NCBI GenBank assembly: GCA_947456995.1
Contig: CANGVB010000012.1
Location: 1-15,758, forward strand
DNA length: 15,758 nt
DNA from: Bryobacteraceae bacterium
GTDB lineage: Bacteria > Acidobacteriota > Terriglobia > Bryobacterales > Bryobacteraceae
Direction of reading: 5' to 3'
Shown: piece after piece, positions 1-8,397 of the stretch
How positions within the stretch are numbered: position 1 is the first letter of the stretch
How the letters are laid out: each line of letters starts with the position of its first letter
Translations under genes and position numbers: made by a program
The notes under the pieces: generated by a model
Told to the model about the DNA's origin: nothing
Databases searched by the model: none
The model's input: the letters and a program-made list of their open reading frames with translations, nothing else

Positions 1-610
1 CCCCAATTTCTAACGGCTCTCCATCACCCGAAGAGAGCTCCCTCAAAACTTCCTGAAGTCTTTGGAAAGCCCCATTTTTTTCTTTTTGCCAACCAGCCCA
101 GTCAGCGATCAACCCATTGCAAACTCGGTTGCCCTTGAATTCCAGACCATCCCAGACATCCTTCGGCGAAAACACATATGCGGGTAGCCGTTCCTGGACG
201 TCTACACTTCCTCTGGTGATCCAATAGTTGCGCGCTGGGTCCCATACGGAGTAGCCCCCATCGACTTGCGCATAAATCACCAGCCCCGGCATTGCAGGAC
301 GTCCCGGTTTCCCCAGCCAGGCTTGTTCCCTGCGATCGTAGCTGGCCCGATGTTTTGCCTCCTTCGTCAGGCTCATCACTTCAAACTCAATAAACGCATA
401 TCCGGCCCCGCGAGGCCTCGCGGCGTATCCGCTGGTGAGCCCTGAATTCACCTCCGCAGGCCAGCGCCGCGTCAGCGCCCACCAGGCAATATCCAGTAAA
501 AAGCTCTTTCCGAGGCCATTGTCCCCGGTGACGATGTTCAGCCTCTCGGCAAACTCAATCTCGAGTTTGTCTTGAGGTCCAACGTTTTTAAGCTTCAAAG
601 ATTTCAGCAT
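1..610 (-). CDS. AAA family ATPase (SMC/RecF-like), N-terminal part, cut by window edge
   Basis: Reading the minus strand from the ATG at 610-608 gives 203 open residues that run off the window at base 1. The protein opens like RecF/SMC-type ATPases: a short beta strand (MLKSLKLKNVGP), then a P-loop GDNGLGKS at about residues 29-36 followed by FLLDIAWWALTRRW. That combination of Walker A and an aromatic helix marks a P-loop NTPase of the ABC/SMC-like class. The Walker B and signature motifs would lie outside the window. The gene is divergent from the lipopolysaccharide operon and separated from it by 87 bases. No clear Shine-Dalgarno precedes the ATG. The exact role is unknown. Related ATPases occur in DNA repair and in phage-defence loci, often with a nuclease partner, so the gene after this one (left of the window) would decide it. 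Fold assignment is confident; function is not. Confidence 0.85.
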   Translation of the reverse strand, partial: MLKSLKLKNVGPQDKLEIEFAERLNIVTGDNGLGKSFLLDIAWWALTRRWPAEVNSGLTSGYAARPRGAGYAFIEFEVMSLTKEAKHRASYDRREQAWLGKPGRPAMPGLVIYAQVDGGYSVWDPARNYWITRGSVDVQERLPAYVFSPKDVWDGLEFKGNRVCNGLIADWAGWQKEKNGAFQRLQEVLRELSSGDGEPLEIG

Positions 611-697
611 GATTCTGTAGAGAAGATTACTTTGATTCTAGTCTCAACCCATTAACCCTCGCCCGCAGCCCCCGCTGGTAGGCCATACTAGTTACGG

Positions 698-868
698 ATG
701 GCTATCAGTCAAGAACTTCTCGATATTCTCATTTGCCCCGCCTGCCGCGGTGAGCTCGAACTTAAGCAGGACGGCTCTGGCCTCAAGTGCCTCGCCTGCA
801 AGCGCGTTTACCCGATCCGCGAAGACATTCCGGTCATGCTGGTCGACGAAGCAAAAATCGAAGAATAG
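698..868 (+). CDS. ycaR: Trm112/YcaR-like (UPF0434) zinc-ribbon protein
   Basis: This 56-residue ORF contains the Trm112-like pattern: the opening LLDILICPACRGEL, with Cys13 and Cys16, then Cys31 and Cys34 in LKCLACKRVYPIRE, followed by the hallmark DIPVML. The four cysteines would bind zinc, although some bacterial members lose them. In eukaryotes and archaea Trm112 activates methyltransferases; in E. coli the homologue YcaR is encoded between lpxK/ycaQ and kdsB. Here it sits three bases upstream of a GT9 glycosyltransferase and then MsbA, so the lipopolysaccharide neighbourhood is partly kept. The ATG at 698 is the only start that gives the family N-terminus. Its Shine-Dalgarno is weak. Family call is strong; biochemical role is unknown. 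Confidence 0.9.
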   Translation: MAISQELLDILICPACRGELELKQDGSGLKCLACKRVYPIREDIPVMLVDEAKIEE

Positions 869-871
869 GCA

Positions 872-1783
872 ATGCCCCCAATCCTCGAGCGTCTGAACTC
901 AGGCTCGCGTGTTGTCATCATCCGCCTACGCTCACTCGGAGACTGCGTCCTCTCAACCCCCGCAATTCATCTCCTCAAAACGCACCGGCCAGACCTCCGC
1001 ATCGCTGTAGTCTCAGAGCCGCCCTTCATCCCTCTCTTTGAAGAGAACCCCGATATCGACGACATCATCGTCCCCAGCGGCCCTCTCATTCGCCGCTGGA
1101 AGCCCAACCTCGCCCTCAACCTCCACGGCGGCACGCGCAGCCTCGTCCTCACCACCGCCTCGCTCGCCCGCCATCGCGCCGGCTTCGCTCATTACCGCTA
1201 CTCCCTCGCCTACAACATCCGCATCCCAAGAGCCCAGCAAATCCTCAACCAGGAGCGCGTCATTCACACGGCAGAACACGCAGCCTCGGCCATGTTCCAC
1301 CTCGGCGTCCCAATCCAGACTGTCCCCCGCGCCCGCCTCTTCACTTCCAAAAAATGGCGCGATCCGGGCTACGCAGTAATCCACCCCTTCGCCAGCGCCG
1401 CCGATAAAGCCTGGCCCGCCCAGCGCTTCCTCGATGTTGCAGAATTCCTCCGCCGCGCCCTCCATCTCGAGCCCATCTTCATCGGTGGCCCCGGCGACGA
1501 CCCCACCCCCTTCGAGCCCTGGCATGTCGAGATCTCAACAGACCTCAAGAAGACCAAAAGCCTCCTCGCCTCGGCCTCACTCTTCTTTGGTAACGACAGT
1601 GGCCCCGCCCACATGGCCGCCGCCTTCGGCGTACCCGTCGCAGTCCTCTACGGCCCTTCGAATCCTGAAATCTGGGCTCCCTGGCGCACCGAGTCGCAGA
1701 TCCTCCATTCCCCCGCCGGCATGTCCGGCATCACTACCACTCAAGCTGTCGAAGCCCTCGCCAGGCTCAAAGTAATCGCATGA
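872..1783 (+). CDS. Glycosyltransferase family 9 protein (ADP-heptose:LPS heptosyltransferase-like)
   Basis: A 303-residue protein with the GT9 layout of two Rossmann-like halves. The N-terminal half has VVIIRLRSLGD followed by LSTPAI (residues 14-32), the usual GT9 opening. The C-terminal half has HPFASAADKAWP (171-182), FIGGPGD (203-209) and the family signature GNDSGPAHMAAAFGVP (240-255), which forms the sugar-nucleotide pocket. Family members such as WaaC/WaaF transfer heptose to the inner core of lipopolysaccharide on the cytoplasmic face of the inner membrane. At 303 residues it is slightly shorter than typical WaaF. It starts three bases after the YcaR-like gene, and its stop overlaps the msbA start as ATGA at 1780-1783, so the three are probably translated together. 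Donor and acceptor cannot be read from the sequence: heptose is the family default, but other GT9 members use other sugars. Confidence 0.9.
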   Translation: MPPILERLNSGSRVVIIRLRSLGDCVLSTPAIHLLKTHRPDLRIAVVSEPPFIPLFEENPDIDDIIVPSGPLIRRWKPNLALNLHGGTRSLVLTTASLARHRAGFAHYRYSLAYNIRIPRAQQILNQERVIHTAEHAASAMFHLGVPIQTVPRARLFTSKKWRDPGYAVIHPFASAADKAWPAQRFLDVAEFLRRALHLEPIFIGGPGDDPTPFEPWHVEISTDLKKTKSLLASASLFFGNDSGPAHMAAAFGVPVAVLYGPSNPEIWAPWRTESQILHSPAGMSGITTTQAVEALARLKVIA

Positions 1784-3600
1784 AACGCGTCATCCGCCTC
1801 GGCCTGCACTACTGGCCCACCCTCCTGCTCAGCGTTGTATTCATGGCAATCGTGGGCGTCTGCCAGGCCGCGATGGCGCTCCTCATCAAGCCACTCCTCG
1901 ATCGCGTACTCAGCCCCGCAACGGCTGAACCCACCTCGTTCACCGTCCCGGTCTTGAACTGGCAGATCCAACTCGATTCCTTCCTGCCCGCTCAAGCCCA
2001 GAACATCTGGGCACTCGTTGCCATTGGCATCCTCCTCGTCTTTGCGATCAAAGGCATCTGCGACTACATCGGCAACTACCTCGTCAACTATGTTGGCTTG
2101 CACGCCATCACAGACCTCCGCCAGCGCGTCTTCGATCACGTCCTGCGTCAAGACACCAGCTTCTTCGAAGTCAACTCAACAGGCCGCCTCATGTCTTCAG
2201 TCATGAATGACATCGAGAAAATCCAGGTCGCCATCTCGCACATGCTCGCAGACTGGCTGCGTCAAACCTTCTCCGCCATCGGCCTCCTCGCAGTCCTCAT
2301 CAATCACGATTGGAAGCTCGCCCTCTTCTCCCTCACCGTTCTGCCCTTCGTAATGATCCCCACCGCCCGCCTCGGCAAGCGCATCCGCCGCACCACCCGT
2401 GGCGCGCAAGACGATGCCGCCCACCTCAACCACATCCTCCAGGAAGCCATCACCGGCCAGCAGGTCGTCCGTTCCTTCAACGCAGAATCCATCGAATCCG
2501 CCCGCTTCCACACCGCTGCCGATGCCCTGCGCAAATCAAACCTCCGCTACATCGCCCAGCAGGCCCTCCCCTCGCCGGTCATCGAATTCCTCGGCGCTCT
2601 CACCATCGTCGGCCTCATCGGCTACGCCCGCACACAAATCCAGGCCAACCAGATGACTGCCGGCGAATTCACCAGCTTCGTCATCGCCCTCCTGATGCTC
2701 TACGAGCCCGTCAAGCGTCTCACCGGCATCCAGAACATCTTCCAGCAGGCCACCGGCTCTGCCCAGCGCGTCTTTGAATATCTCGATCAGGAACCCAAGG
2801 TCGCCGACAAGCCAAATGCCGCCACACTGCCCGCTTTCCATAAATCGATCGACTTCGACAAGGTCCGCTTCCGCTACCCCACCAGCTCGCCCGATCAGCC
2901 CGACATCCTCAAAAGCCTCACGATCACCGTCAACGCAGGCGAAGTCATCGCCCTCGTTGGCCCCAGCGGCGCGGGCAAAACCACCCTCGCCAGCCTGCTC
3001 CCGCGTCTCTACGATCCGATTGAAGGCAACATCCGCATCGATGGCCAGAACCTCCGCGATGTCACGATGAACAGCCTCCGCGCCCAGATCTCTTCAGTCG
3101 CCCAGGACACCTTCCTCTTCGACGACACCGTCGCCAACAACATCCGCTACGGCCGCCCCAATGCCACCATCGAAGAAGTAAAGTCTGCCGCCGCCACTGC
3201 CATCGCCGACGAATTTATCAGTCGCATGCCAGAAGGTTATGAAACCCGCATCGGCGAGCGCGGCGTCAAACTGAGTGGAGGACAGCGCCAGCGTCTCGCT
3301 ATCGCACGCGCCGTCCTGCGCAACGCCCCAATTCTGATCCTCGACGAAGCCACCTCTCATCTCGACGCCGAGTCTGAGGTACTGGTCCAGAAAGCCCTTG
3401 CTAACCTGATGGCACAAAGAACGGTCATCGTCATCGCCCATCGCCTTTCCACCATCCGCCGTGCCACTCGAATCCTGGTCCTCGAAAAAGGCGAAATCAT
3501 TCAGAGCGGAACCCACGATCAACTCATCCAACAAGGGGGCCTCTATGGCCGCCTGCACGAACTACAATTCCAAGAATCGGCTACACTCGAAAACTCATGA
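1780..3600 (+). CDS. msbA: MsbA-type ABC exporter / lipid A flippase
   Basis: A 606-residue fused half-transporter. Residues about 1-330 form the six-helix exporter domain, with hydrophobic segments near 13-37, 75-93, 162-192 and 268-310. The rest is the nucleotide-binding domain: Walker A GPSGAGKTT (394-402), Q-loop Gln442, signature LSGGQRQR (498-505), Walker B ILILDEA (518-524) and H-loop His554. All catalytic motifs are intact. MsbA-type exporters work as homodimers and flip lipid A-core from the inner to the outer leaflet of the inner membrane. The assignment to MsbA rather than another B-type exporter rests on length, sequence style and the neighbouring GT9 and YcaR-like genes. A multidrug exporter cannot be excluded from sequence alone. 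It overlaps both neighbours by four bases (ATGA at 1780-1783 and 3597-3600), indicating translational coupling. Confidence 0.9.
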   Translation: MKRVIRLGLHYWPTLLLSVVFMAIVGVCQAAMALLIKPLLDRVLSPATAEPTSFTVPVLNWQIQLDSFLPAQAQNIWALVAIGILLVFAIKGICDYIGNYLVNYVGLHAITDLRQRVFDHVLRQDTSFFEVNSTGRLMSSVMNDIEKIQVAISHMLADWLRQTFSAIGLLAVLINHDWKLALFSLTVLPFVMIPTARLGKRIRRTTRGAQDDAAHLNHILQEAITGQQVVRSFNAESIESARFHTAADALRKSNLRYIAQQALPSPVIEFLGALTIVGLIGYARTQIQANQMTAGEFTSFVIALLMLYEPVKRLTGIQNIFQQATGSAQRVFEYLDQEPKVADKPNAATLPAFHKSIDFDKVRFRYPTSSPDQPDILKSLTITVNAGEVIALVGPSGAGKTTLASLLPRLYDPIEGNIRIDGQNLRDVTMNSLRAQISSVAQDTFLFDDTVANNIRYGRPNATIEEVKSAAATAIADEFISRMPEGYETRIGERGVKLSGGQRQRLAIARAVLRNAPILILDEATSHLDAESEVLVQKALANLMAQRTVIVIAHRLSTIRRATRILVLEKGEIIQSGTHDQLIQQGGLYGRLHELQFQESATLENS

Positions 3601-4490
3601 ACATAAGAAGTATGACTGGCTACGCCCGCGTCCGGCGCTCGATCTCTGAAGGCGAACTCACCCTTTCAATCAAGACGGTCAACCACCGTGCGCTTGATCT
3701 CCACTTCCACATGAGTAGCTTCTTCGACCCCATCGAAGGCGCAATGCGCACCCTCGCAAAGGCCCAGATCAACCGGGGCCACGTCGACATCCGTTGTTCC
3801 CTTGCCCGCGAAGCCGCCAAGCAAACCATCAACGTAAACGCGCCGCTCCTTGCTGCCTACCGCGACCTCTTCCACAACCTCGAAAACCACTTCGGCGAGA
3901 TGGGCAAGCCGAATCTGAATGAAGCCCTGCGCCTGCCCGGCATGTTGATCGAGTCGCGAGAAGACGAAATCTCCGAAGCACTGAACGAAGCGATCCTCGG
4001 CGGCCTTGAAGAAGCGCTGACAGAACTCAACGTCCAGCGCGAGCGCGAAGGCGCTTCACTCGTGAAGCAAATGCTCGCCTACAACGAAAACATCCGCGAG
4101 CAGGCAGCCAAGGTAAGAGGCCTCCGCACGCAGATCCTCCCGATCCTCCGCCAGCGCATTGAAGCGAAGATCAACGATCTACTGAGTGGTCAGCAAGTAG
4201 ACCCGGCCCGCATCGCCCAGGAGTCTGCCTTCCTCGCAGACCGCGGCGACGTAGAAGAAGAAGTAACCAGGCTCTTAACTCACTGCACGCATCTCGAGAC
4301 CCTGCTAACCAAGGGCGGGGAAGCCGGCAAGAAGATCGACTTCCTCTTGCAGGAGATGAATCGCGAAACCAACACGATCCTCTCCAAGTCCAACAACGCC
4401 GGAGACTTCGGCCTCCAGATCACCGAAATCGGCCTCGCCATCAAGACCGAAATCGAACGCATCCGCGAGCAGTCTCTCAACCTGGAATAG
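3597..4490 (+). CDS. yicC: YicC/YloC family endoribonuclease
   Basis: A 297-residue protein with both YicC hallmarks: the N-terminal RSMTGYAR (residues 4-11) leading into a YicC-like domain with TVNHRALDL (27-35), and a C-terminal DUF1732 part with DRGDVEEEVTRL and IDFLLQEMNRETNT (247-260). YicC proteins are endoribonucleases; in E. coli YicC is implicated in small-RNA decay. The ATG at 3597 overlaps the msbA stop as ATGA and matches the usual start position; an in-frame ATG at 3612 would remove only five residues. In many bacteria this gene lies beside gmk. Here it ends the operon, and the next gene is a convergent TonB-dependent receptor only 12 bases away, with no clear intrinsic terminator between them. 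Family call is very secure; why it follows msbA is unclear. Confidence 0.95.
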   Translation: MNIRSMTGYARVRRSISEGELTLSIKTVNHRALDLHFHMSSFFDPIEGAMRTLAKAQINRGHVDIRCSLAREAAKQTINVNAPLLAAYRDLFHNLENHFGEMGKPNLNEALRLPGMLIESREDEISEALNEAILGGLEEALTELNVQREREGASLVKQMLAYNENIREQAAKVRGLRTQILPILRQRIEAKINDLLSGQQVDPARIAQESAFLADRGDVEEEVTRLLTHCTHLETLLTKGGEAGKKIDFLLQEMNRETNTILSKSNNAGDFGLQITEIGLAIKTEIERIREQSLNLE

Positions 4491-4502
4491 CAAGCTTTCG
4501 AA

Positions 4503-7500
4503 TCAGAAAGTAAGCCTCAGTCCTATCTGGACATCACGCTCGCCTTCGCCGAATAAAGTTCCGGTGATCTGCCCGAAATTCCCTGCGTTCACATTGTTCA
4601 CCGGGTTTCCAAACCGGGGAGAATTCGTCAGATTGTAAAACTCCCCGCGCAGTTCCAGCCGCATACCTTCGCGCAGCCTGAAGAACCGGAATACCGAAAA
4701 ATCGTAATTCCCGAAACCCGGGCCACGAACATTGTTTCTGCCACCATTCCCAAATGTGCCGGGAGCAGGAGCAGCAAATGCCGACGTGTCCATGTAGAGC
4801 TGCCCTGGCCCGTAACCGCCCCGAATCGTTGTGGGTCCAAGAACATTGGCGAAATTGCCGTTTCCTGGACAGTTACAGGGGCCTGCATCGGCAACGATTG
4901 AGAACGGCGCACCAGTAACAAACCGGGCGATACCCGCAAGCTGCCAATTCCCAGCCAACCAACTCACCGGGCCAGACTGGGCAAATCGCTTCCCTCGTCC
5001 GAACGGCAATTCCCAGATGTGGTTCAAAGTCAGCATGTGTGTCCGGTCGAATCCCGCCGGGCCATAGTGACGTTCTCGAACAAATCCTGGAATGGTGAAG
5101 CCCGGCTGGTCATCACCCACTCCCATTGTTTTTGAGAATGTATATGCTGCCTGAAAGGAAAGCCCCTGCGAGAATCGCTTTTGTACATTCACCTGCAGGC
5201 CGTTGTAGTTGTTGTTGTAAGCATTGGCCCGCTCTGCGACGCTTGCCGTTCGCCCAAATCTCTGATTGAACGCAAGCCCAGCCGCTCCTTGACCGGGCAA
5301 TGCGAAGTTCAATTCACGCTGGCCGGGAATTCTGCGTCCAAGCGTCCCAACAAAGGCTGCATCTGCAACCCAGCCTCCTGCCAACTGACGCTGCAAGGTC
5401 AGGCTGTAACTATGTACCATCGGTATCGGATTCGTCTTTGGCACCGTAAAGTATCCTTGATTCGGGGCCGGGCTGATCGTTCCGTTCTGTGGAATCGGAA
5501 TCAGAGAAAACGCAGGCAGCGTATCGGCAGATCCTTCCACGCGGAAGTTGCCAGCTACTCCTTCCTGTATGTTGTAAATCACAGGAAACTGGGTTGACAA
5601 CGTGCCTCCCGTAAACCCAAAGCGCCCCGTGTAATAGCTAAGTCCATACCCGCCGCGAATCACCGTCTTTTCGTTGATCCGGAAGGCCAAGCCCAACCGG
5701 GGAGCAAACTGTTGCGAATCGAAGTCTACGTTGGTGCTCAACCCAATTGGGCCGACACCCGCCACCACCAGGCTATTGGTTGCCGGATCATAGTTGGATG
5801 CTCCACCCGCATATCGCGGCTTCACCGTAGTGTGCGCCTCATAGCGCAGGCCAAGATCCAGTGTCAGCCGCTTGCTCACCTGCCAGGAATCATGCACAAA
5901 GAAGAACGCTTGCGTCAATCGGTTCGTCGGTGTCACCGTTTGAAATGTCCGGTATGTCAAATCCGGAGCACCTAACAAAAATGCGGCGAATGAATTCCCA
6001 AGCGTTCCAAAAGGCCCTAGCGCCTGTCCCGGAATTGCCGTCGTCCCGGGATTGTAATCAAATCGCCCGCGCGGCCCGAAATTCAACCCTTGTGGTTGGA
6101 ATCGATCAGCGCGCACCCGCCTCAAGTCCGCCCCCCACTTCAACGTATGTTTTCCCGCAATCTTTGTCCAGTTATTCACAAAGTTAAACAGGTTGTCAGC
6201 GTTCACGAGTGGATAGACTACAGGCGGCCCCATTGCCGGCATGCCACTCACCTGAAATCGCGGCGCTCCCCGGGTAGATATTGCATCTGGATTCGGATTC
6301 CGGATCGGCAACTCTCTGGCCAGCGGGTCATCGATGTTGTCCCCATTTACATCGGCGAAATAGCGGTTGTAGCCAGCCCGCGCTTCCATCAGCAGCGACG
6401 GCGACCATTGCCGGGTAAAGTTCAACGACACCGTGTGTGTGCGTACGCGGGACAGAACGCCGTCTCCAACTCTGGCTCCCAGCAAGGCTCCCTGTGCAAC
6501 TTCATAAGGTGAATAGTTGTACTTTACAAAGATCGAATTCCGCTCGTTGAAATTGTGGTCGACCCGTCCATCGTAGGTCAATCCATCCTGCGTAAAGGGT
6601 ACATTGCCAACAATGTTATTGTTAAGGCCCGCTACATTCGTTGCAGGAATCAGCGGCGTTAGAACCCGGGCTACCGGATGCAGTCGGTTGGCTGGAATTG
6701 TATTGTTGGCAAAGGGTGTCCGCCCTGTTCCGTCCGCATTCCCACTGGCCGGATCGTAAAGCGTCAACCCCGGAACTCCAGCAAAATTTCCACCCCGCCA
6801 CTCGCTCACCGGAATCGTGTTTAACTGCGTAGTTGCCTGCCTTTGATTCACTCCCTGAAAGGATCCGAAAAAGAATGTTTTGTTCTTTCGAATCGGGCCT
6901 CCCAGCGTTGCGCCATATTGATTTCGTGCCAGTGCGGGCTTTGCCTGGGGTACAAAGTTAAAGAAATTGCGGGCACGTAACTCCCGGTTTCGCAAAAAGT
7001 TAAAGAATGCCCCGTGAAACTGATTACTGCCTCCGCGTGTGATCACATTCACCACGGCCCCTCCCGCTCTTCCAAACTCCGCTGTGTAATTGGATGTCGA
7101 GATATTCACTTCCTGCACCGCCTCAGCAGGCGGTATGTAGATTGTCAAGCCAAGCGTGGGATTGTTGTTGTCCACGCCATCTACCTGAACGTTATTCGCA
7201 CTGTTGCCTTGCCCGTTGGATTGGTAGAAAGTGGTTCGTTGAGGGTCCTCGAGTGCAGTGAAGTTGGCAACCGGCACCGACACGCCCGGTAACAGCCCTA
7301 CAAGTGCCTGGAAACTCCGGTTCGGCACCGGTAACTCCCTTACCGCCTGCCCTGTAACAGAACGGCTTACATCAGCCCGGTCTGTTTGCAGCAGCGGCGC
7401 CTCTGCCGTCACGTTCACCACTTCGCTCACTTGTCCTGGTTCAAGCACAACATCTACACGCAATGTGCTCGCCACGTTGACGTCGATCTTGTCGCGGCTG

Positions 7501-7754
7501 AACTTCTTAAATCCCTGGCGCTCTACCTCCACCCGGTAGATGCCTGGCGGAAGGTACGGCTGGCTATAAAGTCCATCATCATTCGTGGACACCTTGCGAG
7601 CCAACCCCGTATTGATTTCAAAAATGGATACTAATGCTTTTGGCACAACCGCCCCGCTCGTATCCGTTACCGTTCCCACTAGGTTTGCAGTCACTGCCTG
7701 AGTCCATGCAGTGCTACATACAAATAACATCTGGCAAAAGAGTCTGATCTTCAT
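4503..7754 (-). CDS. Oar-like TonB-dependent receptor with N-terminal carboxypeptidase-regulatory-like domain
   Basis: A 1083-residue outer-membrane protein. The ATG at 7754 is preferred because GGGGGA lies just upstream (7763-7758) and a signal peptide follows at once (MKIRLFCQMLFVCSTAW, cleavage probably near residues 20-23). An in-frame TTG at 7769 would only prepend five residues. Residues about 24-107 form a peg-like domain (LVGTVTDTSGAVVPKA, then YRVEVERQGF). The plug follows, with RELPVPNRSFQALVGLLPGV (139-158), a VDGVDNNNP motif and EFGRAGGAVVNVITRGGSN. A long beta-barrel ends in LRLTF, with the C-terminal Phe that the Bam machinery recognises. Oar-like receptors are abundant in Acidobacteria and are thought to take up large substrates or peptides; the ligand here is unknown. 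No SusD-like partner is present. Its base composition and codon use differ from all neighbours, with no C-over-G excess on the plus strand, suggesting separate origin or inversion. Confidence 0.93.
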   Translation of the reverse strand: MKIRLFCQMLFVCSTAWTQAVTANLVGTVTDTSGAVVPKALVSIFEINTGLARKVSTNDDGLYSQPYLPPGIYRVEVERQGFKKFSRDKIDVNVASTLRVDVVLEPGQVSEVVNVTAEAPLLQTDRADVSRSVTGQAVRELPVPNRSFQALVGLLPGVSVPVANFTALEDPQRTTFYQSNGQGNSANNVQVDGVDNNNPTLGLTIYIPPAEAVQEVNISTSNYTAEFGRAGGAVVNVITRGGSNQFHGAFFNFLRNRELRARNFFNFVPQAKPALARNQYGATLGGPIRKNKTFFFGSFQGVNQRQATTQLNTIPVSEWRGGNFAGVPGLTLYDPASGNADGTGRTPFANNTIPANRLHPVARVLTPLIPATNVAGLNNNIVGNVPFTQDGLTYDGRVDHNFNERNSIFVKYNYSPYEVAQGALLGARVGDGVLSRVRTHTVSLNFTRQWSPSLLMEARAGYNRYFADVNGDNIDDPLARELPIRNPNPDAISTRGAPRFQVSGMPAMGPPVVYPLVNADNLFNFVNNWTKIAGKHTLKWGADLRRVRADRFQPQGLNFGPRGRFDYNPGTTAIPGQALGPFGTLGNSFAAFLLGAPDLTYRTFQTVTPTNRLTQAFFFVHDSWQVSKRLTLDLGLRYEAHTTVKPRYAGGASNYDPATNSLVVAGVGPIGLSTNVDFDSQQFAPRLGLAFRINEKTVIRGGYGLSYYTGRFGFTGGTLSTQFPVIYNIQEGVAGNFRVEGSADTLPAFSLIPIPQNGTISPAPNQGYFTVPKTNPIPMVHSYSLTLQRQLAGGWVADAAFVGTLGRRIPGQRELNFALPGQGAAGLAFNQRFGRTASVAERANAYNNNYNGLQVNVQKRFSQGLSFQAAYTFSKTMGVGDDQPGFTIPGFVRERHYGPAGFDRTHMLTLNHIWELPFGRGKRFAQSGPVSWLAGNWQLAGIARFVTGAPFSIVADAGPCNCPGNGNFANVLGPTTIRGGYGPGQLYMDTSAFAAPAPGTFGNGGRNNVRGPGFGNYDFSVFRFFRLREGMRLELRGEFYNLTNSPRFGNPVNNVNAGNFGQITGTLFGEGERDVQIGLRLTF

Positions 7755-7786
7755 GCTTTCCCCCAACAAATACTGTTACGTCCGGA

Positions 7787-7815
7787 TTACTATCATTTTC
7801 AAAAGTCCAGCGCAA
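7787..7815 (-). promoter_or_regulatory. Candidate sigma-70-like promoter of the TonB-dependent receptor gene
   Basis: On the minus strand TTGCGC (7815-7810) and TAGTAA (7792-7787) are separated by exactly 17 bases. This would start transcription near 7780 and leave a leader of about 25 bases before the GGGGGA ribosome site and the ATG at 7754. Each hexamer matches the consensus at only three of six bases, so the support comes mainly from spacing and position. A run of eight C (minus strand) at 7823-7816 abuts the -35 element. Confidence 0.3.
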
Positions 7816-7844
7816 GGGGGGGGAGGACACGAAGAATTGCTATC

Positions 7845-8375
7845 TCAGCTGTACAACCTTTCAAATAATTCGACGTGGTAAAGCTCATGCCCGCCAATAA
7901 TGTAGGCCAGAGCCCGGGCCGATGTCGGATGATCAGAAGCCGTCCCCACACGGCTCCACATCTCGGCTGAGACCCCCCGCAACTGCAAGATCGTAGACTT
8001 GCGCACGCACTCAAACTCCTCGATCAGCTCCTCCATCGGCTGCTCATCAAACCGCGCCCCATTCACCAGCACATCCTGATCAAAACCCGGCAACGGCGTA
8101 GTATCCCCGCGCGAAATCCGCAAAGCCCGGTAAGCCATCACCCGTTCGGTATCGATCATGTGCCCCAGCACTTGCTTCACGCTCCACTTGCCTGGCGCAT
8201 ATCTCCGCTCCGGCTCCAGGCTCCGCAACAGCGCAACCGTCAACGGCAACTGCCTTGTTAAATGCTCAACAATATCGTCAGACTTCACAAGCGCTACATA
8301 ACGCCCAAAGAACGGCGCACAGTCTGCTGCTGTCGGTAATCCAGATCGCATATGCGGATCATGGTAACGCATCAT
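7845..8375 (-). CDS. DinB-family (DinB_2-like) four-helix protein
   Basis: Counted from the ATG at 8375, this is 176 residues with the DinB-fold pattern: RYAPGKWSVKQVLGHMIDTE (residues 58-77), FRVMAYRAL-like helix, TPLPGFDQD (93-101) and the terminal GGHELYHVELFERLY (161-175). His72, His163 and His167 sit where the family's three-histidine metal site is found. Members include putative metal-dependent hydrolases and thiol transferases, but most, like this one, have no known reaction. The reading frame stays open to 8603 inside the divergent hydrolase gene, and ATGs exist at 8399, 8375, 8372 and 8351. None has a good Shine-Dalgarno. The family N-terminus (a PFFGRYV-like motif about 10-20 residues in) fits the last three. 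The gene lies 90 bases upstream of the receptor gene on the same strand. Confidence 0.85.
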   Translation of the reverse strand: MMRYHDPHMRSGLPTAADCAPFFGRYVALVKSDDIVEHLTRQLPLTVALLRSLEPERRYAPGKWSVKQVLGHMIDTERVMAYRALRISRGDTTPLPGFDQDVLVNGARFDEQPMEELIEEFECVRKSTILQLRGVSAEMWSRVGTASDHPTSARALAYIIGGHELYHVELFERLYS

Positions 8376-8397
8376 CCAGATGTGAGAAGCTACCCAC

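Noticed and set aside
4495..4510. Hairpin CTTTC/GAAAG between yicC and the receptor gene as a terminator
   Set aside because: Only five base pairs, AT-rich, with no T-run on either side; too weak to call.
7755..7769. TTG start for the TonB-dependent receptor at 7769
   Set aside because: The ribosome-site-like GGGGGA lies between it and the ATG at 7754, and the signal peptide begins at that ATG.
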